From Chara braunii (taxonomy: Eukaryota > Streptophyta > Charophyceae > Charales > Characeae): DNA of 23,938 bases. How positions within the stretch are numbered: position 1 is the stretch's first letter; every line of letters starts with the position of its first letter. The position numbers and the translations under genes were made by a program. Shown piece by piece: positions 8,019 to 15,771 of this stretch. The stretch is taken from contig BFEA01000124.1 in assembly GCA_003427395.1 (NCBI GenBank), positions 1,304,087 through 1,328,024 on the forward strand, in the 5' to 3' direction. The notes below the pieces were generated by a model, which had not been told where the DNA came from, made no database searches, and worked only from the letters and a program-made list of their open reading frames with translations.

Positions 8019-8494
8019 TAAGTTCAATGAAACGGTAGACGAAAAGAAGAGAGCGGGAACTGCACAAGTCCACCGTCATGCACCGTTTTCCACCGTTTAG
8101 TCTATAAGTAGTAAACGGTAAACAAGAAGATAATAGTGGGAACGACTGCAGGAGTCCATCCATACAGTCCTGAACCGGTACCCACCGATAGTCCCATCGA
8201 GACGATAAACGAGGAAAGAAGTGTGGGAAAAAACTGCATCACAACTCCAGCATCAGGGAACTGTTCTGTTTGCGCCGTTAGTCACCGTTAGTCTATATCT
8301 ATAAGTAGCAAACGGTAGACAAGACGAGCAGAGAGCGGGAACGACTGCAGTAACGAACTGTTTCCCACCGTTAGTTCTCTTCGAGTAAACGGTAAACAAG
8401 AAGAGACAGCGTTTAGCACCACTTTCATCGTTGAAAAACAACCCTAAACCCTTTGAACCTGGACCTCTCTCACCGTTACTGATGGGTTGGGGAA

Positions 8495-8972
8495 AGCCTG
8501 CGGCAACTGCCCAAGTCCACTCACCATCACGAACTGTTTCCCGCCGTCAGTCCAAGTTCAGTAACGGCGACCATTAGCAAGTAATGGCGACCGTTAGCAC
8601 TGATGGGGAAAACAACCGTGCCTGCGGCAGCAAGTGCGCAAATCCACTCACCATCACGAACTGTTTCCCACCGTTTAGTCTAAGTTAAGTAAACGGTGAG
8701 TCCTTCCGGACGTCCGTTAAAATTGGAACGATAACAGCCTGCGGCAACTGCCCAAGTCCACCCACCATCACGACTGTTTCCCGCCGTCAGTCCAAGTTCA
8801 GTAACGGCGACCATTAGCAAGTAATGGCGCCCGTTAGCACTGATGGGGAAAGAACCGTGCCTGCGGCAGCAAGTGCGCAAATCCACTCACCATCACGAAC
8901 TGTTTCCCACCGTTTAGTCCGAGTTAAGTAAACGGTGAGTCCTTCCGGACGTCCGTTAAAATTGGAACGATA
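8495..8972 (+). repeat. Two tandem copies of a 240-bp unit containing a U6 5' end
   Basis: Copies 8495-8733 and 8736-8972 differ at only a handful of positions. Each runs AGCCTGCGGCAACTGCCCAA, two GAACTGTTTCCC hairpin motifs, TAATGGCGmCCGTTAGCAC, and ends with GTCCTTCCGGACGTCCGTTA followed by AAATTGGAACGATA, which is U6 snRNA sequence. Copy 2 continues into the rest of a U6 pseudogene; copy 1 stops at GATA. The duplication therefore breaks within U6. Confidence 0.9.
8700..8733 (+). pseudogene. U6 snRNA 5' fragment
   Basis: 34 bases matching the first third of plant U6: GTCCTTCCGGAC (the 5' stem-loop, normally GTCCCTTCGGGGAC), GTCCGTTAAAATTGGAACGA, TA. It ends just before the ACAGAGA box. Made by duplication of the 240-bp unit. 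Confidence 0.85.
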
Positions 8973-8982
8973 CAGAGAATGG

Positions 8983-9056
<74 letters not shown>

Positions 9057-9121
9057 AGCATAGCCCCTGCACATGGATGACACGCACGCATAAATAGAGA
9101 AAAAAAAGGGTCCAAAATTTT
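8939..9121 (+). pseudogene. U6 snRNA pseudogene split by a T34-(GA)16 block
   Basis: The 5' part (8939-8979) follows U6 closely: GTCCTTCCGGAC 5' hairpin, TTAAAATTGGAACGAT and the ACAGAGA box at 8972-8978. After 73 bases of inserted sequence the 3' part resumes at 9053 with GATTAGCATAGCCCCTGC, ACATGGATGACACGCACGC, a disrupted AAATnGAGAAA stretch and GGGTCCAAAATTTT. U6 guides the 5' splice site and forms the spliceosome active site. Here the join ACAGAGAA|GATTAGC, beside that active site, is broken. Changes such as CATGG to CATAG and GCGCAAGG to GCACATGG add to the evidence for a non-functional copy. The T-rich 3' end may be the old Pol III terminator. Confidence 0.85.
8986..9051. repeat. T34 followed by (GA)16 inside the U6 copy
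   Basis: A 34-nt T run passes directly into GA repeats and then into U6 sequence. AGAGAA occurs at both edges (8974-8979, 9047-9052), which could be a short target duplication or slippage seeded by the ACAGAGAA box. Confidence 0.9.
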
Positions 9122-9240
9122 CGCTGGTGAATAGTATACTTCTTGCCTTTGTTTGCTTCACATGATGCAGGGAAAAAAAAAAAAAAAAAAGTGAATGGTG
9201 ACTGACTGTTGTCACGAACTGTTTCCCACAGTCAGTCTAA

Positions 9241-9406
9241 GGGCCAGATCCCACTGGCAAAGAGGACTGGAAGAAGTGTCTGAATCTGGACGTGTTCCAC
9301 GCAGAGGTGCAGAAAAGCAGATCAATCACAGAATTTTGCACCTGTCTACAAACATGTCTACATTCAGACACTTACTACAATCCTCTTTGCCAGTGGGATC
9401 TCGCCC
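9241..9406. mobile_element. Tourist-like MITE, 166 bp, TAA target duplication
   Basis: Both ends begin GGGCnAGATCCCACTGGCAA followed by AGAGGA. The inverted arms pair with few mismatches for about 70 bases each (AAGTGTCTGAAT, AGGTGCA also match), so nearly the whole element can fold back. TAA flanks it (9238-9240, 9407-9409). A TAA duplication with ends starting GGGC is the pattern of PIF/Harbinger-derived Tourist MITEs. It lies in a hairpin unit whose uninterrupted form (GTCTAAGTTAAGTAAA) survives at 8679-8693 and 9654-9669. Confidence 0.85.
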
Positions 9407-9412
9407 TAAGTT

Positions 9413-9558
9413 GAACCACCAGTACCTTTCCCAGGCCAAAAAAAAATCGCCCGCCGGTTAAAACGGAGGCCGGCGCCGGGCACCGACGCCCAGATGCACA
9501 TCCCAAATGCTGCGGTGCGCAGGGCCCACGACCGACATATGGGAAAGGTACTGGTGGC
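9413..9558. mobile_element. Inverted-repeat element ending at TTAA
   Basis: An 18-bp perfect inverted repeat, CCACCAGTACCTTTCCCA (9416-9433) against TGGGAAAGGTACTGGTGG (9540-9557), encloses about 106 bp of G/C-rich DNA. Outside the right end is TTAA (9559-9562), outside the left TTGAA. Comparison with the empty hairpin unit (CTAAGTTAAGTA) shows this is an insertion just after the Tourist-like MITE. The same end, yTGGTGGy-TTAA, recurs at 16650-16666 and more loosely at 19161-19172, 19336-19347 and 19532-19545. TTAA targeting would suggest a piggyBac-type MITE; this is tentative. Confidence 0.5.
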
Positions 9559-9746
9559 TTAAGTAGACTGTGACCGTGAGTACTGATGGGGTAAGACTAT
9601 TCCTGTGCGAACTGCATAAATCCACTCACCATCACGAACTGCTTCCCACCGTTAGTCTAAGTTAAGTAAATGGTGACCGTTAGTAAGCAAAAAGTAAAAA
9701 AAAAAAGAAAAAGAAGAAGAAGAAGAGGGGGAGCTACACCATCATG

Positions 9747-9960
9747 AACTGTTTCCCACTTCAAGAAGGCGGCTGCTTTTTTCATTCCAACTCCGACATC
9801 GAAACTAGGCGGATTACATATCAGAGAGAGATAAATGTCTAGAAATTTATAATAACTGTTTCCCACTTCAAGAAGGCGGCTGCTTTTTTCATTCCAACTC
9901 CGACATCGAAACTAGGCGGATTACATATCAGAGAGAGATGAATGTCTAGAAATTTATAAT
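9747..9960. repeat. Tandem duplication, 2 x 107 bp, one mismatch
   Basis: Units 9747-9853 and 9854-9960, both starting AACTGTTTCCCACTTCAAGA and ending GTCTAGAAATTTATAAT, differ at one base (GATAAATG against GATGAATG). The low divergence means a very recent duplication or an assembly duplication. Confidence 0.95.
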
Positions 9961-10055
9961 TAGCAGATGAAGGATTGCAAGGAAGATGAGCAATAGCGAA
10001 CTTCAGCAATCAAACAGTATCATACACATGTGACCAGATGGTCGTGACCTTGAAC

Positions 10056-10896
10056 CAAAAGCAGAATTGCATTACGAGTTTCACCAAATAAGAGCACATC
10101 AGAAGCTCATAATTGACAATGCTGGAAAAGTCTCATCATCATCAACGAAGAACCAATGTTGATATCCTATCTGGCACTCGGCGCCCAGACTACGAATGGC
10201 AGATCCTATCTAGCCTAGACTACAATGCCGCTGATGACGTCAACAGATTCCCAAGTACGAGCAGACCTCGGCCAATGCCGCACGCGTCAAGCACCAGGTA
10301 CGTCTCTCGTATCACTCACAACCTCGTTCCCCAACTCGCAGATGCCACTTGCACCCAAGGACCACCATGTGCCCCATCTAGCATGCAGCAGCGCAGCTCG
10401 GCTATGGCTGCCTGCTCCTTCCAGCTCGCCCGTGAGCGCGTGAGCCTGGCAGGCGATAGCGCAGCAGCGCTTGCGCACAAAGCAGCCAGTGCCCAAATGT
10501 CCAATGCGTGGGCAGGCCTTTCCCTAAATCGAAGTGGCCTGCTGCTGCGTGCTGTGCTGCGGTACTGGGCCCCGGTCCAAAAGTTTCCGGTAGGCCCAGG
10601 GAGGCTGAGCCTTAGTCCGAAAGAAACAGGACCAGGGCCTGAGGCGGTTACCAGCACCCAACTGCCCTCAGCCTTTGTTCGGTCCACTTTGTGTATCCGG
10701 CCCAGGGCCTGCCTTAGTTACATGCAATGAAAGGCAGCCTGGTCCTGGGTGCTTCCAACCGACTGGCGCTGCGCAACTGCTTGAATTTCCCCAGTTGCGG
10801 GGTGACCCTGAAATGCCCTGTAGGGCCTCGGTCGTGCCTGCCTTCACTTAGGGCGGCCGACTGTGTGCAAATTGGGCCCTGTAGGGCATATCGAGG
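10056..10896 (-). repeat. 3' long terminal repeat of the gypsy element
   Basis: The match to 15772-16598 begins at CAAAAGCAGAATTGCA and ends at GGGCATATCGAGG. This copy carries a 12-base segment (TAGCATGCAGCAGCGCAGCT area, about 10379-10399) that is shorter in the other copy. Open frames on both strands (up to 205 codons at 10113-10730) are matched by a broken frame in the other copy and show no known domain. Confidence 0.85.
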
Positions 10897-10910
10897 CCCT
10901 ATGCCTCGCA

Positions 10911-10921
10911 TTCCCTCCTCC
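10911..10921 (-). promoter_or_regulatory. Polypurine tract candidate
   Basis: On the minus strand GGAGGAGGGAA lies about 15 bases upstream of the 3' repeat. That is the place where a polypurine tract primes plus-strand DNA in LTR elements. The gap to the repeat edge is larger than usual. Confidence 0.5.
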
Positions 10922-10946
10922 ATACTTCGACAGTCCTCTGAGAAGT

Positions 10947-11870
10947 TCAATCTTCGATAATCTGGCGTTTTCCTTTCTGCAGAGACTTCTCGTAGAGAGC
11001 GACAACCTGTGGAGCGGTCTGCATCAGCTCCTCCCGTGTGAACCATCTATCCTCCTTTGGATCAGTGTGATGTCTGAACCGAACCCGGTACTGCAGCTTC
11101 GGTTTCGGAGGACGTCCTCTGCCTGTCGGTCTTGGAACTGGCATCTCCCTGTGATCAACAATGTCGTCGATGTCGACCTCTCCATCCCTTGGTGGGGGCA
11201 GCATAGAGTGACGAGAGGGAAACTGGTCAGTTTCCTTGAATGGTGCAAGCTTGGAGGCGTGAAAGACAGGATAAGTGCGGAGATGACCAGGGATTCGAAT
11301 AACATAGGATGGCCCATCCGGATCTTCCCCAACAACATTTAGAACTTCCCATGGTCCAAAGTATTGTGGCATGAGCTTACGGGAGATCCCGTGCTCCTGT
11401 CCCAGTTCTGAGGATTTTACCCAGACTCTGTCCCCTTTGTGAAATGTAGAAGGGCGGCGGTGTTTGTTCTCAGATTCTATCATTGCCGCCTGTGCCTTGT
11501 GCATCTGTTCTACTGCCTGCTGCATCAGTTGTTCATAGTGATAGGCAAACTCAAGGGTGCCGGGTGCAGCAGTTGACTGATTGTCAGGTGGCAGAAAGTC
11601 TAGGGGCAGTCTGGGCTTGAAAGTCAGTAGCAGACTATTAGGACTTACTCCAGTTGCGCTGTGCACAGCATTGTTATACAGGCTGGTGATGAGAGCATGT
11701 TTCTCATCCCAGTCCACCTGATTGGGCTTGATGTAATGCCGCAACAGGTGTTGTACAGCGCGGTTAGGCTGCTTTGCTTGGCCATTGGCCTCGGGATGGT
11801 TCCCAGAAGTCATCTGCAGCTGTTTCCCCTGTTCTGCAGCTGTCACTAACAATAGACTTTGGGAGCCCAA
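10947..11870 (-). pseudogene. Integrase C-terminal half with chromodomain-like tail
   Basis: An open frame of 307 codons. It starts just after a deletion that removed the segment following the second catalytic Asp, then holds MTSGNHPEANGQAKQPNR, which matches the HPQxDGQTE..NR block of gypsy integrases. The catalytic Glu of the D,D(35)E triad is Lys here (QAK). Next come the GPY/F region (KGDRVWV ... YFGPWEVLN ... VFHASKLAPF), a P-rich linker, and a segment IDDIVDHRE ... QYRVRFRHH ... DRWFTREEL ... LYEKSLQ with chromodomain-like layout (residues about 240-300). Such tails direct integration to particular chromatin in chromoviruses. The Met at 11870 is only the first in frame; the protein would begin upstream. 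Confidence 0.85.
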
Positions 11871-12435
11871 AGTCTCTGACCCAGTTCTCTTTGAAGAGTT
11901 TAATCGCGTACTCGGTCTTCGATGTCTCCGATATTGACACTAACCTAGTGTACTTACTAAACCTATCCACGATAACAAAGATGTGTCTCATTCCACTCTT
12001 GCTGGTGACCAGCGTGTCCATGAAGTCCATAGACAGGCTCTCATCGGGCCTTTTCGGAATCGAAAGGGGCTTGAGGAGCCCAAGAGGGGCTTGTGTATGG
12101 GGCTTGTCTCTCTGACAGACCTGACAAGTCTCCACGTACAGCTTGGCATCTCTCATCATCGTGGGCCGCCAGAACCGTTGCAGCAGATTGGCTGCAGTCT
12201 TCTTGAAGCCAAAATGTTCGGTGGCATCATGACACTCGCCTAAAAATAAACTACGCAAAGACTCCCTATCTGGCACACGCAGACGTTTATTCCCTGCCTT
12301 CTCAAGGAACAAAAGTCCGTTGACCAACTCAAACTCGGCAGAAGTCACTTTGTCCTTCGCCTCGAGTCTGCGTATGATCTCAGACATAAACCAGTCCTCG
12401 CGATAGGCTTCCACCATAGAGCGAGTAACATCTTC
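11764..12435 (-). pseudogene. Integrase N-terminal half (zinc finger and core start)
   Basis: After a frameshift near 12435, the frame holds the HHCC zinc-binding domain (ECHDATEHFG ... CQVCQRDK), then the catalytic core start SMDFMDTL (first Asp), FVIVDRFSKY and FGLPKSIVSD (second Asp). Directly after SIVSD the sequence jumps: about a dozen codons present in relatives are missing and the frame changes, so codons after about 11862 are out-of-frame noise until the stop at 11764. The rest of the core is read from 10947-11870. The enzyme cannot be complete. Confidence 0.85.
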
Positions 12436-12985
12436 GTAAGCCCAAACTCAGTGTTCAGCGCACCAGAGAAATCTGGTCTACGCGACAGCGCATCAACAAC
12501 CTTGTTGTACTCGCCCTTGATGTACAGGGGTTCAAAGTCATATTGGTCTATGACTTCAATCCAACGCTTCAGAGCATCAGAGAGCACAGGATGGGTTCTC
12601 ATCCACTTCAGGGTCTGGTGATCAGTCCTGACGTAGAAGAACCTCCCAAGGAGATAGTGCCTGCAATGGGTGAGCGCCTTGTAGATCGCATAGAGTTCCT
12701 TCTCATAGGTGGACTTAGCCAACTTCTGAGAGGGCATCTTTTTGGACATGTACTCTACCGGCCTCAACTTCTTCCCCTCCTGCTGCGCAAGTACGACCCC
12801 TATGCCGTATTGGCTAGCATCCGTAGTTACTACGAAAGGTTTGTCGGGATCAGGAAGTTTCAAGACCTCATGGTGTGTCAACGCGTGCTCCAGTTGTCTG
12901 AAAGCAGCCTCACACCTGTCTGTCCACTCCCGTGGGGTGTCAAGGCGAGTCAAGTCCGTCAAAGGGCAGCCACTATGCTGTAAGT
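12345..12985 (-). pseudogene. RT connection and RNase H domain
   Basis: Begins, after a one-base loss in a C run near 12967, with the RT thumb/connection (TDLTRLDTPREWTD, CEAAFRQLEHALT), then a Ty3-type RNase H: VVTTDASQYGIG (first acid), STYEKELYAIYKAL (Glu), FYVRTDHQTLKWM (Asp) and NKVVDALSRRPD (last Asp). All four acids are present, so this is the best preserved domain. It would degrade RNA in the RNA:DNA hybrid during reverse transcription. From about 12435 the frame is shifted, and the final 25-30 residues to the stop at 12345 are out-of-frame. Confidence 0.9.
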
Positions 12986-14031
12986 CTAAACAAAATTGCG
13001 GTAGTAGCCAGTCATCCCTAAGAAGGACCTCATCTCAGTCACAGACTGAGGACGCGGCCAGTCACGAATGCTGGCCACCTTCGCGTCATCGGGCTTCAAT
13101 CCCTCCGCAAAAATCTCATGACCCAAGTACAAGACACGGGTGCGGCCAAACTCGCACTTCTCACCGTTGATCTTGAACTTGTGCTTTCGAAGAAGACTAA
13201 GGACTTTGTCCAAGTGCGCAACGTGCTCCTCGACAGTCTTACTAAAAATAAGTATGTTATCGAGGTACACGATGACAAACTTATCCAAGTAGTCATGAAA
13301 TATCCGATTCATAGCATGCTGAAAGGTGCTAGGAGCATTGCAAAGGCCGAAAGGCATCACCACAAACTCGTACAGACCGTACCTGGTCTGAAATGCGGTC
13401 TTGTGTTGATCCTCGGGCCGGATTGCAGTCTGATGGTACCCGGACTTCAGATCTATCTTACTGAAGTACCGACACCCTTGCACTTTATCTAGCAAGTCAT
13501 CGATGCGCGGTAGGGGCTCTCTGTTCTTGACAGTGATGGCATTGAGGCCCCTATAGTCAATGCACATCCTCAGTGTTCCTTCTTTGGTACGAATAGGACT
13601 GGCGATCCATAAGGAGAAACACTCGGTCGGATCCAACCCTTCTCTACGAGTTCCTTGAGTTGCCGGTGAAGCTCACCAAGCTCGCCTGGAGACATCCGAT
13701 AGATCCTACCCTTCGGAATACTAGACCCTGGGATAATCTCTATCGCATGGACGACCTCCCTCTCAACAACCCCTGTAGGCTCTTCAAATAGATCAGGGTA
13801 CTTGGTAACTACTCCCTCTATCTCCGGCGACATTTTCACCGGCTCGCCTGCTGTAGAGACATAGACTAGATACATACCCGCCTCCGGATTTTGCTTATAA
13901 TAGTTATAGAACGCGGCTGCACACATGCATCCGTGGGACTCAATCAGACTACTAGCTTTAAACTTACGTAATCTGGCGGTCCCCCCAGCTGGCACGCGAT
14001 GTCGCAATCCCCTCCCGCGTACGGGAAACAA
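12986..14031 (-). pseudogene. Reverse transcriptase domain, active site altered
   Basis: Two frames make up one domain. Frame A (14031-13570) carries the linker and RT start, ending VSPYGSPVLFVPKK. Frame B (from about 13585) continues EGTLRMCIDYRGLNAIT, YFSKIDLKSGYHQ, PFGLCNAPSTFQ, the active-site strand VIVYLDNILIF, GHEIFAEG and FLGMTGYYRNFV. The shift is a net one-base loss in CAAAGAAGGAAC. The catalytic YxDD box is YLDN: its second Asp is Asn (GAC or GAT to AAC), which should abolish polymerisation. Frame B ends at an in-frame TAG (12988-12986) where relatives have Gln. Between the protease stop (14091) and 14031 the protease frame continues sensibly past its TAG (QRMVLNDYLQDVEYCF) before shifting near 13970. 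Confidence 0.9.
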
Positions 14032-14090
14032 TACTCAACATCCTGGAGGTAGTCGTTGAGTACCATGCGCTGTTTGTTGGCACAGGTCGA

Positions 14091-14480
14091 CTACACAGGT
14101 CGACTCAGGTGCTGCACTCTCCCCTGTAAGCGCAGCCTCTCAACGCACGCGCGGCCAATGAAGTTCCTAGTCGAGCAAGTGTCATAATAGGCCCCGGCCT
14201 TACGACCGCCGATGAGTACCTCGCCGACGAACATCTCTCGCTTAGGGGCTTTGGCCAATGTCGTCCAAGAAGCTAGTGGGTCTGATCTAGACCACTCCTC
14301 CTCTAGCCCCTCTAAGGATCCAAACACATTCATCGAACGGAGTCTCGATGGGTCAGAATGTGTTTGCGGGACAACTATGGAGTCAGTAGCTTGGGCCATC
14401 TCTCGAGATGGTGAGGGTGTGTCCACCACCTCGACCCTAGCAGGATCAGTTACCATTCCTACTGGTCGGACGCGTTTCCC
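14091..14480 (-). pseudogene. Retroelement aspartic protease
   Basis: Lies in the -1 frame relative to gag and would be reached by slippage at the GGGAAAC site. After a Ser/Thr/Pro-rich lead comes VGEVLIGGRKAGAYYDTCSTRNFI, whose DTCS stands where retropepsins have D(S/T)G(A/S). The Gly after the catalytic Asp-Thr is Cys, which should disturb the active-site loop. The following ACVERLRLQG fits the protease family. The frame ends at a TAG (14093-14091), but recognisable protein continues past it in the same frame, so it is a nonsense mutation rather than the true end. No separate Met is needed; the ATG at 14456 is probably incidental. Confidence 0.75.
14432..14480 (-). promoter_or_regulatory. 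-1 ribosomal frameshift signal, GGGAAAC
   Basis: In the gag reading frame the heptamer at 14480-14474 reads G GGA AAC, the canonical X XXY YYZ slippery pattern. Four codons later gag stops at TAG (14461-14459). Slipping back one base opens the protease frame directly. Five bases after the heptamer, CGACC (14468-14464) can pair with GGTCG (14436-14432), a possible though weak stimulatory stem; a stronger pseudoknot was not worked out. Confidence 0.7.
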
Positions 14481-15700
14481 AGAGCAGTGCCAAAACTGCT
14501 GGCCACATTGCTACCAACGGAAGCGGAGGACCCCAACGCCTGCCCCATCGTAGGCGGGATCTTTTCGGTCACCTTCTTATTGCGGCACTTGAATTGGTTG
14601 TGGCCATATTGGCCACAACGAATATAGGCCTGCCTGGTGTACCTGTCTCTCCACACGTCGTCAGCGAGACCCGCTTTCTCCCATGGGGGAGCATTGGGGT
14701 CAACTTGACTCCTTGACCGGGAACCTCCGCGGCATCCACCGGTCGCCTTACCTTTTTGAGCTACGTCAGCGACAACTCCACCCCCTGAAGCTTCTACGCT
14801 GCCGGCCTCTGAACCCACTCTTGACTGGAAGTCGTCCAATTCGATGGTGGAACCATCGTTGTCGATGAACATGATGCGTCCCTTCGCTTTCCAGTTGGGA
14901 GGCAGTGACTTTTTCCTGTCGTTTGTCGTAGGTGTTTGACCATGCCCTATCTTTGCCTCAAGGTCTACGGCCTTCTTTCTAAACGAGGGAAAGTTGTGCA
15001 TATTGATGTTGGCCTCACTTGCCAACTGATTCCTGAGAGGCATTGGAAAGCATCTCAGGTAGGAGGTGAGTAGGACCTGGGGGTCATAGCGCACCCCAGG
15101 GACACAGATCAGACGCTCTACAACGTCAGTGGCCTCCCTTACTGACGTAAACTGCCTCGTGTGCAGTGTCAGGATTGCGTTAGTAGCCTTTTGGGCCTCC
15201 TGTGGATCATGCCACCTATCTTCCACCAACTTGAGGAAGTCATCCAATTTTTGGGTGACCGCCCAAGCGTGAAAGTCGTGACCGTACCTCTGTAGTTGCA
15301 CTAAACCACTCAACCATCGTGCCACACTCCCCTCTAAATAGGAGGCAGCCACAAGCACTTCCTCGTGTGGCAAGGTAAGTTTGTACTTGACATAGACTGA
15401 CATTGCCCTCAACCAAGTGTCGAGGTCTTCGCCCCTCTAATCCCCTGTAAAGGGTTTAGGAGCGGCGATGGCCATCTTTGGTACCCACTGACTTTGTCCC
15501 TGTACCTGCACCATTCCGGACTATGGACCCTGTGGTGCAGGTTGCTGCACTATCTGCTGGGGCTGTGAACCCTGCAGCTGTGCAGGCTGCGAGACAGCAG
15601 GCTGCCTGCTTACGGCAACCTGAGGCGGTGGTTGGGAGAACACTGTCTGTACAGGAATCTGCACACTGGGACCTGCTGAGAACCCACCTGTTAAAGGCAT
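14459..15700 (-). pseudogene. gag polyprotein, two internal TAG codons
   Basis: The open part (15412-14459, 317 codons) holds a retrotransposon gag core (LPHEEVLVAASYLEGSVARW, LKLVEDRWHDPQEAQKA, VLTSYLRCFPMPLR) and a C-terminal zinc knuckle, YIRCGQYGHNQFKC (about residues 262-275), in which the first Cys of CX2CX4HX4C is Tyr. The frame continues upstream of 15412 through TAG at 15439-15437, past WVPKMAIAAPKPFTGD, through a second TAG at 15523-15521, and into a Gln/Pro-rich N terminus starting at the ATG 15700-15698, 72 bases inside the 5' repeat. Gag would coat and package the element RNA in particles. Confidence 0.85.
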
Positions 15701-15771
15701 ACCCAGGGAAACGGGTTGTATCGATGCTGGAGCACTTTATGGGGATACCCCAGTCACCGGTGGGACTACAT

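Larger units (their letters stand above)
8040..9662. repeat. Scattered GAACTGTTTCCCACCG hairpin units
   Basis: The motif ACTGTTTCCCaCCGTTAGTC followed after about ten bases by GTAAACGGT recurs at about 8085, 8262, 8350, 8530, 8659, 8772, 8899, 9218 and 9638, with shortened forms at 7532, 7652, 9748 and 9855. The best copies form a perfect 9-bp stem, CACCGTTTA (8669-8677) with TAAACGGTG (8690-8698), and a 12-nt loop. Units are usually preceded by TCCACTCACCATCACG. Two of them carry U6 snRNA 5' sequence directly after the stem. I know no named family for this repeat. Confidence 0.8.

Noticed and set aside
8972-9053. Spliceosomal intron in U6
   Set aside because: No GT...AG pair restores the U6 sequence exactly; the nearest choice leaves extra bases. 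The 3' half is also mutated.
10113-10730. 205-codon frame in the left LTR, with a 151-codon counterpart at 15829-16284
   Set aside because: It lies within the LTR; the two copies are not equally open and no family is recognised. Some gypsy LTRs carry genes, but nothing supports that here.
12986-15523. TAG reassigned to an amino acid
   Set aside because: Four TAGs could hint at code change, but the element is damaged in many other ways and the host exon offers no test. C-to-T decay at CAG is simpler.
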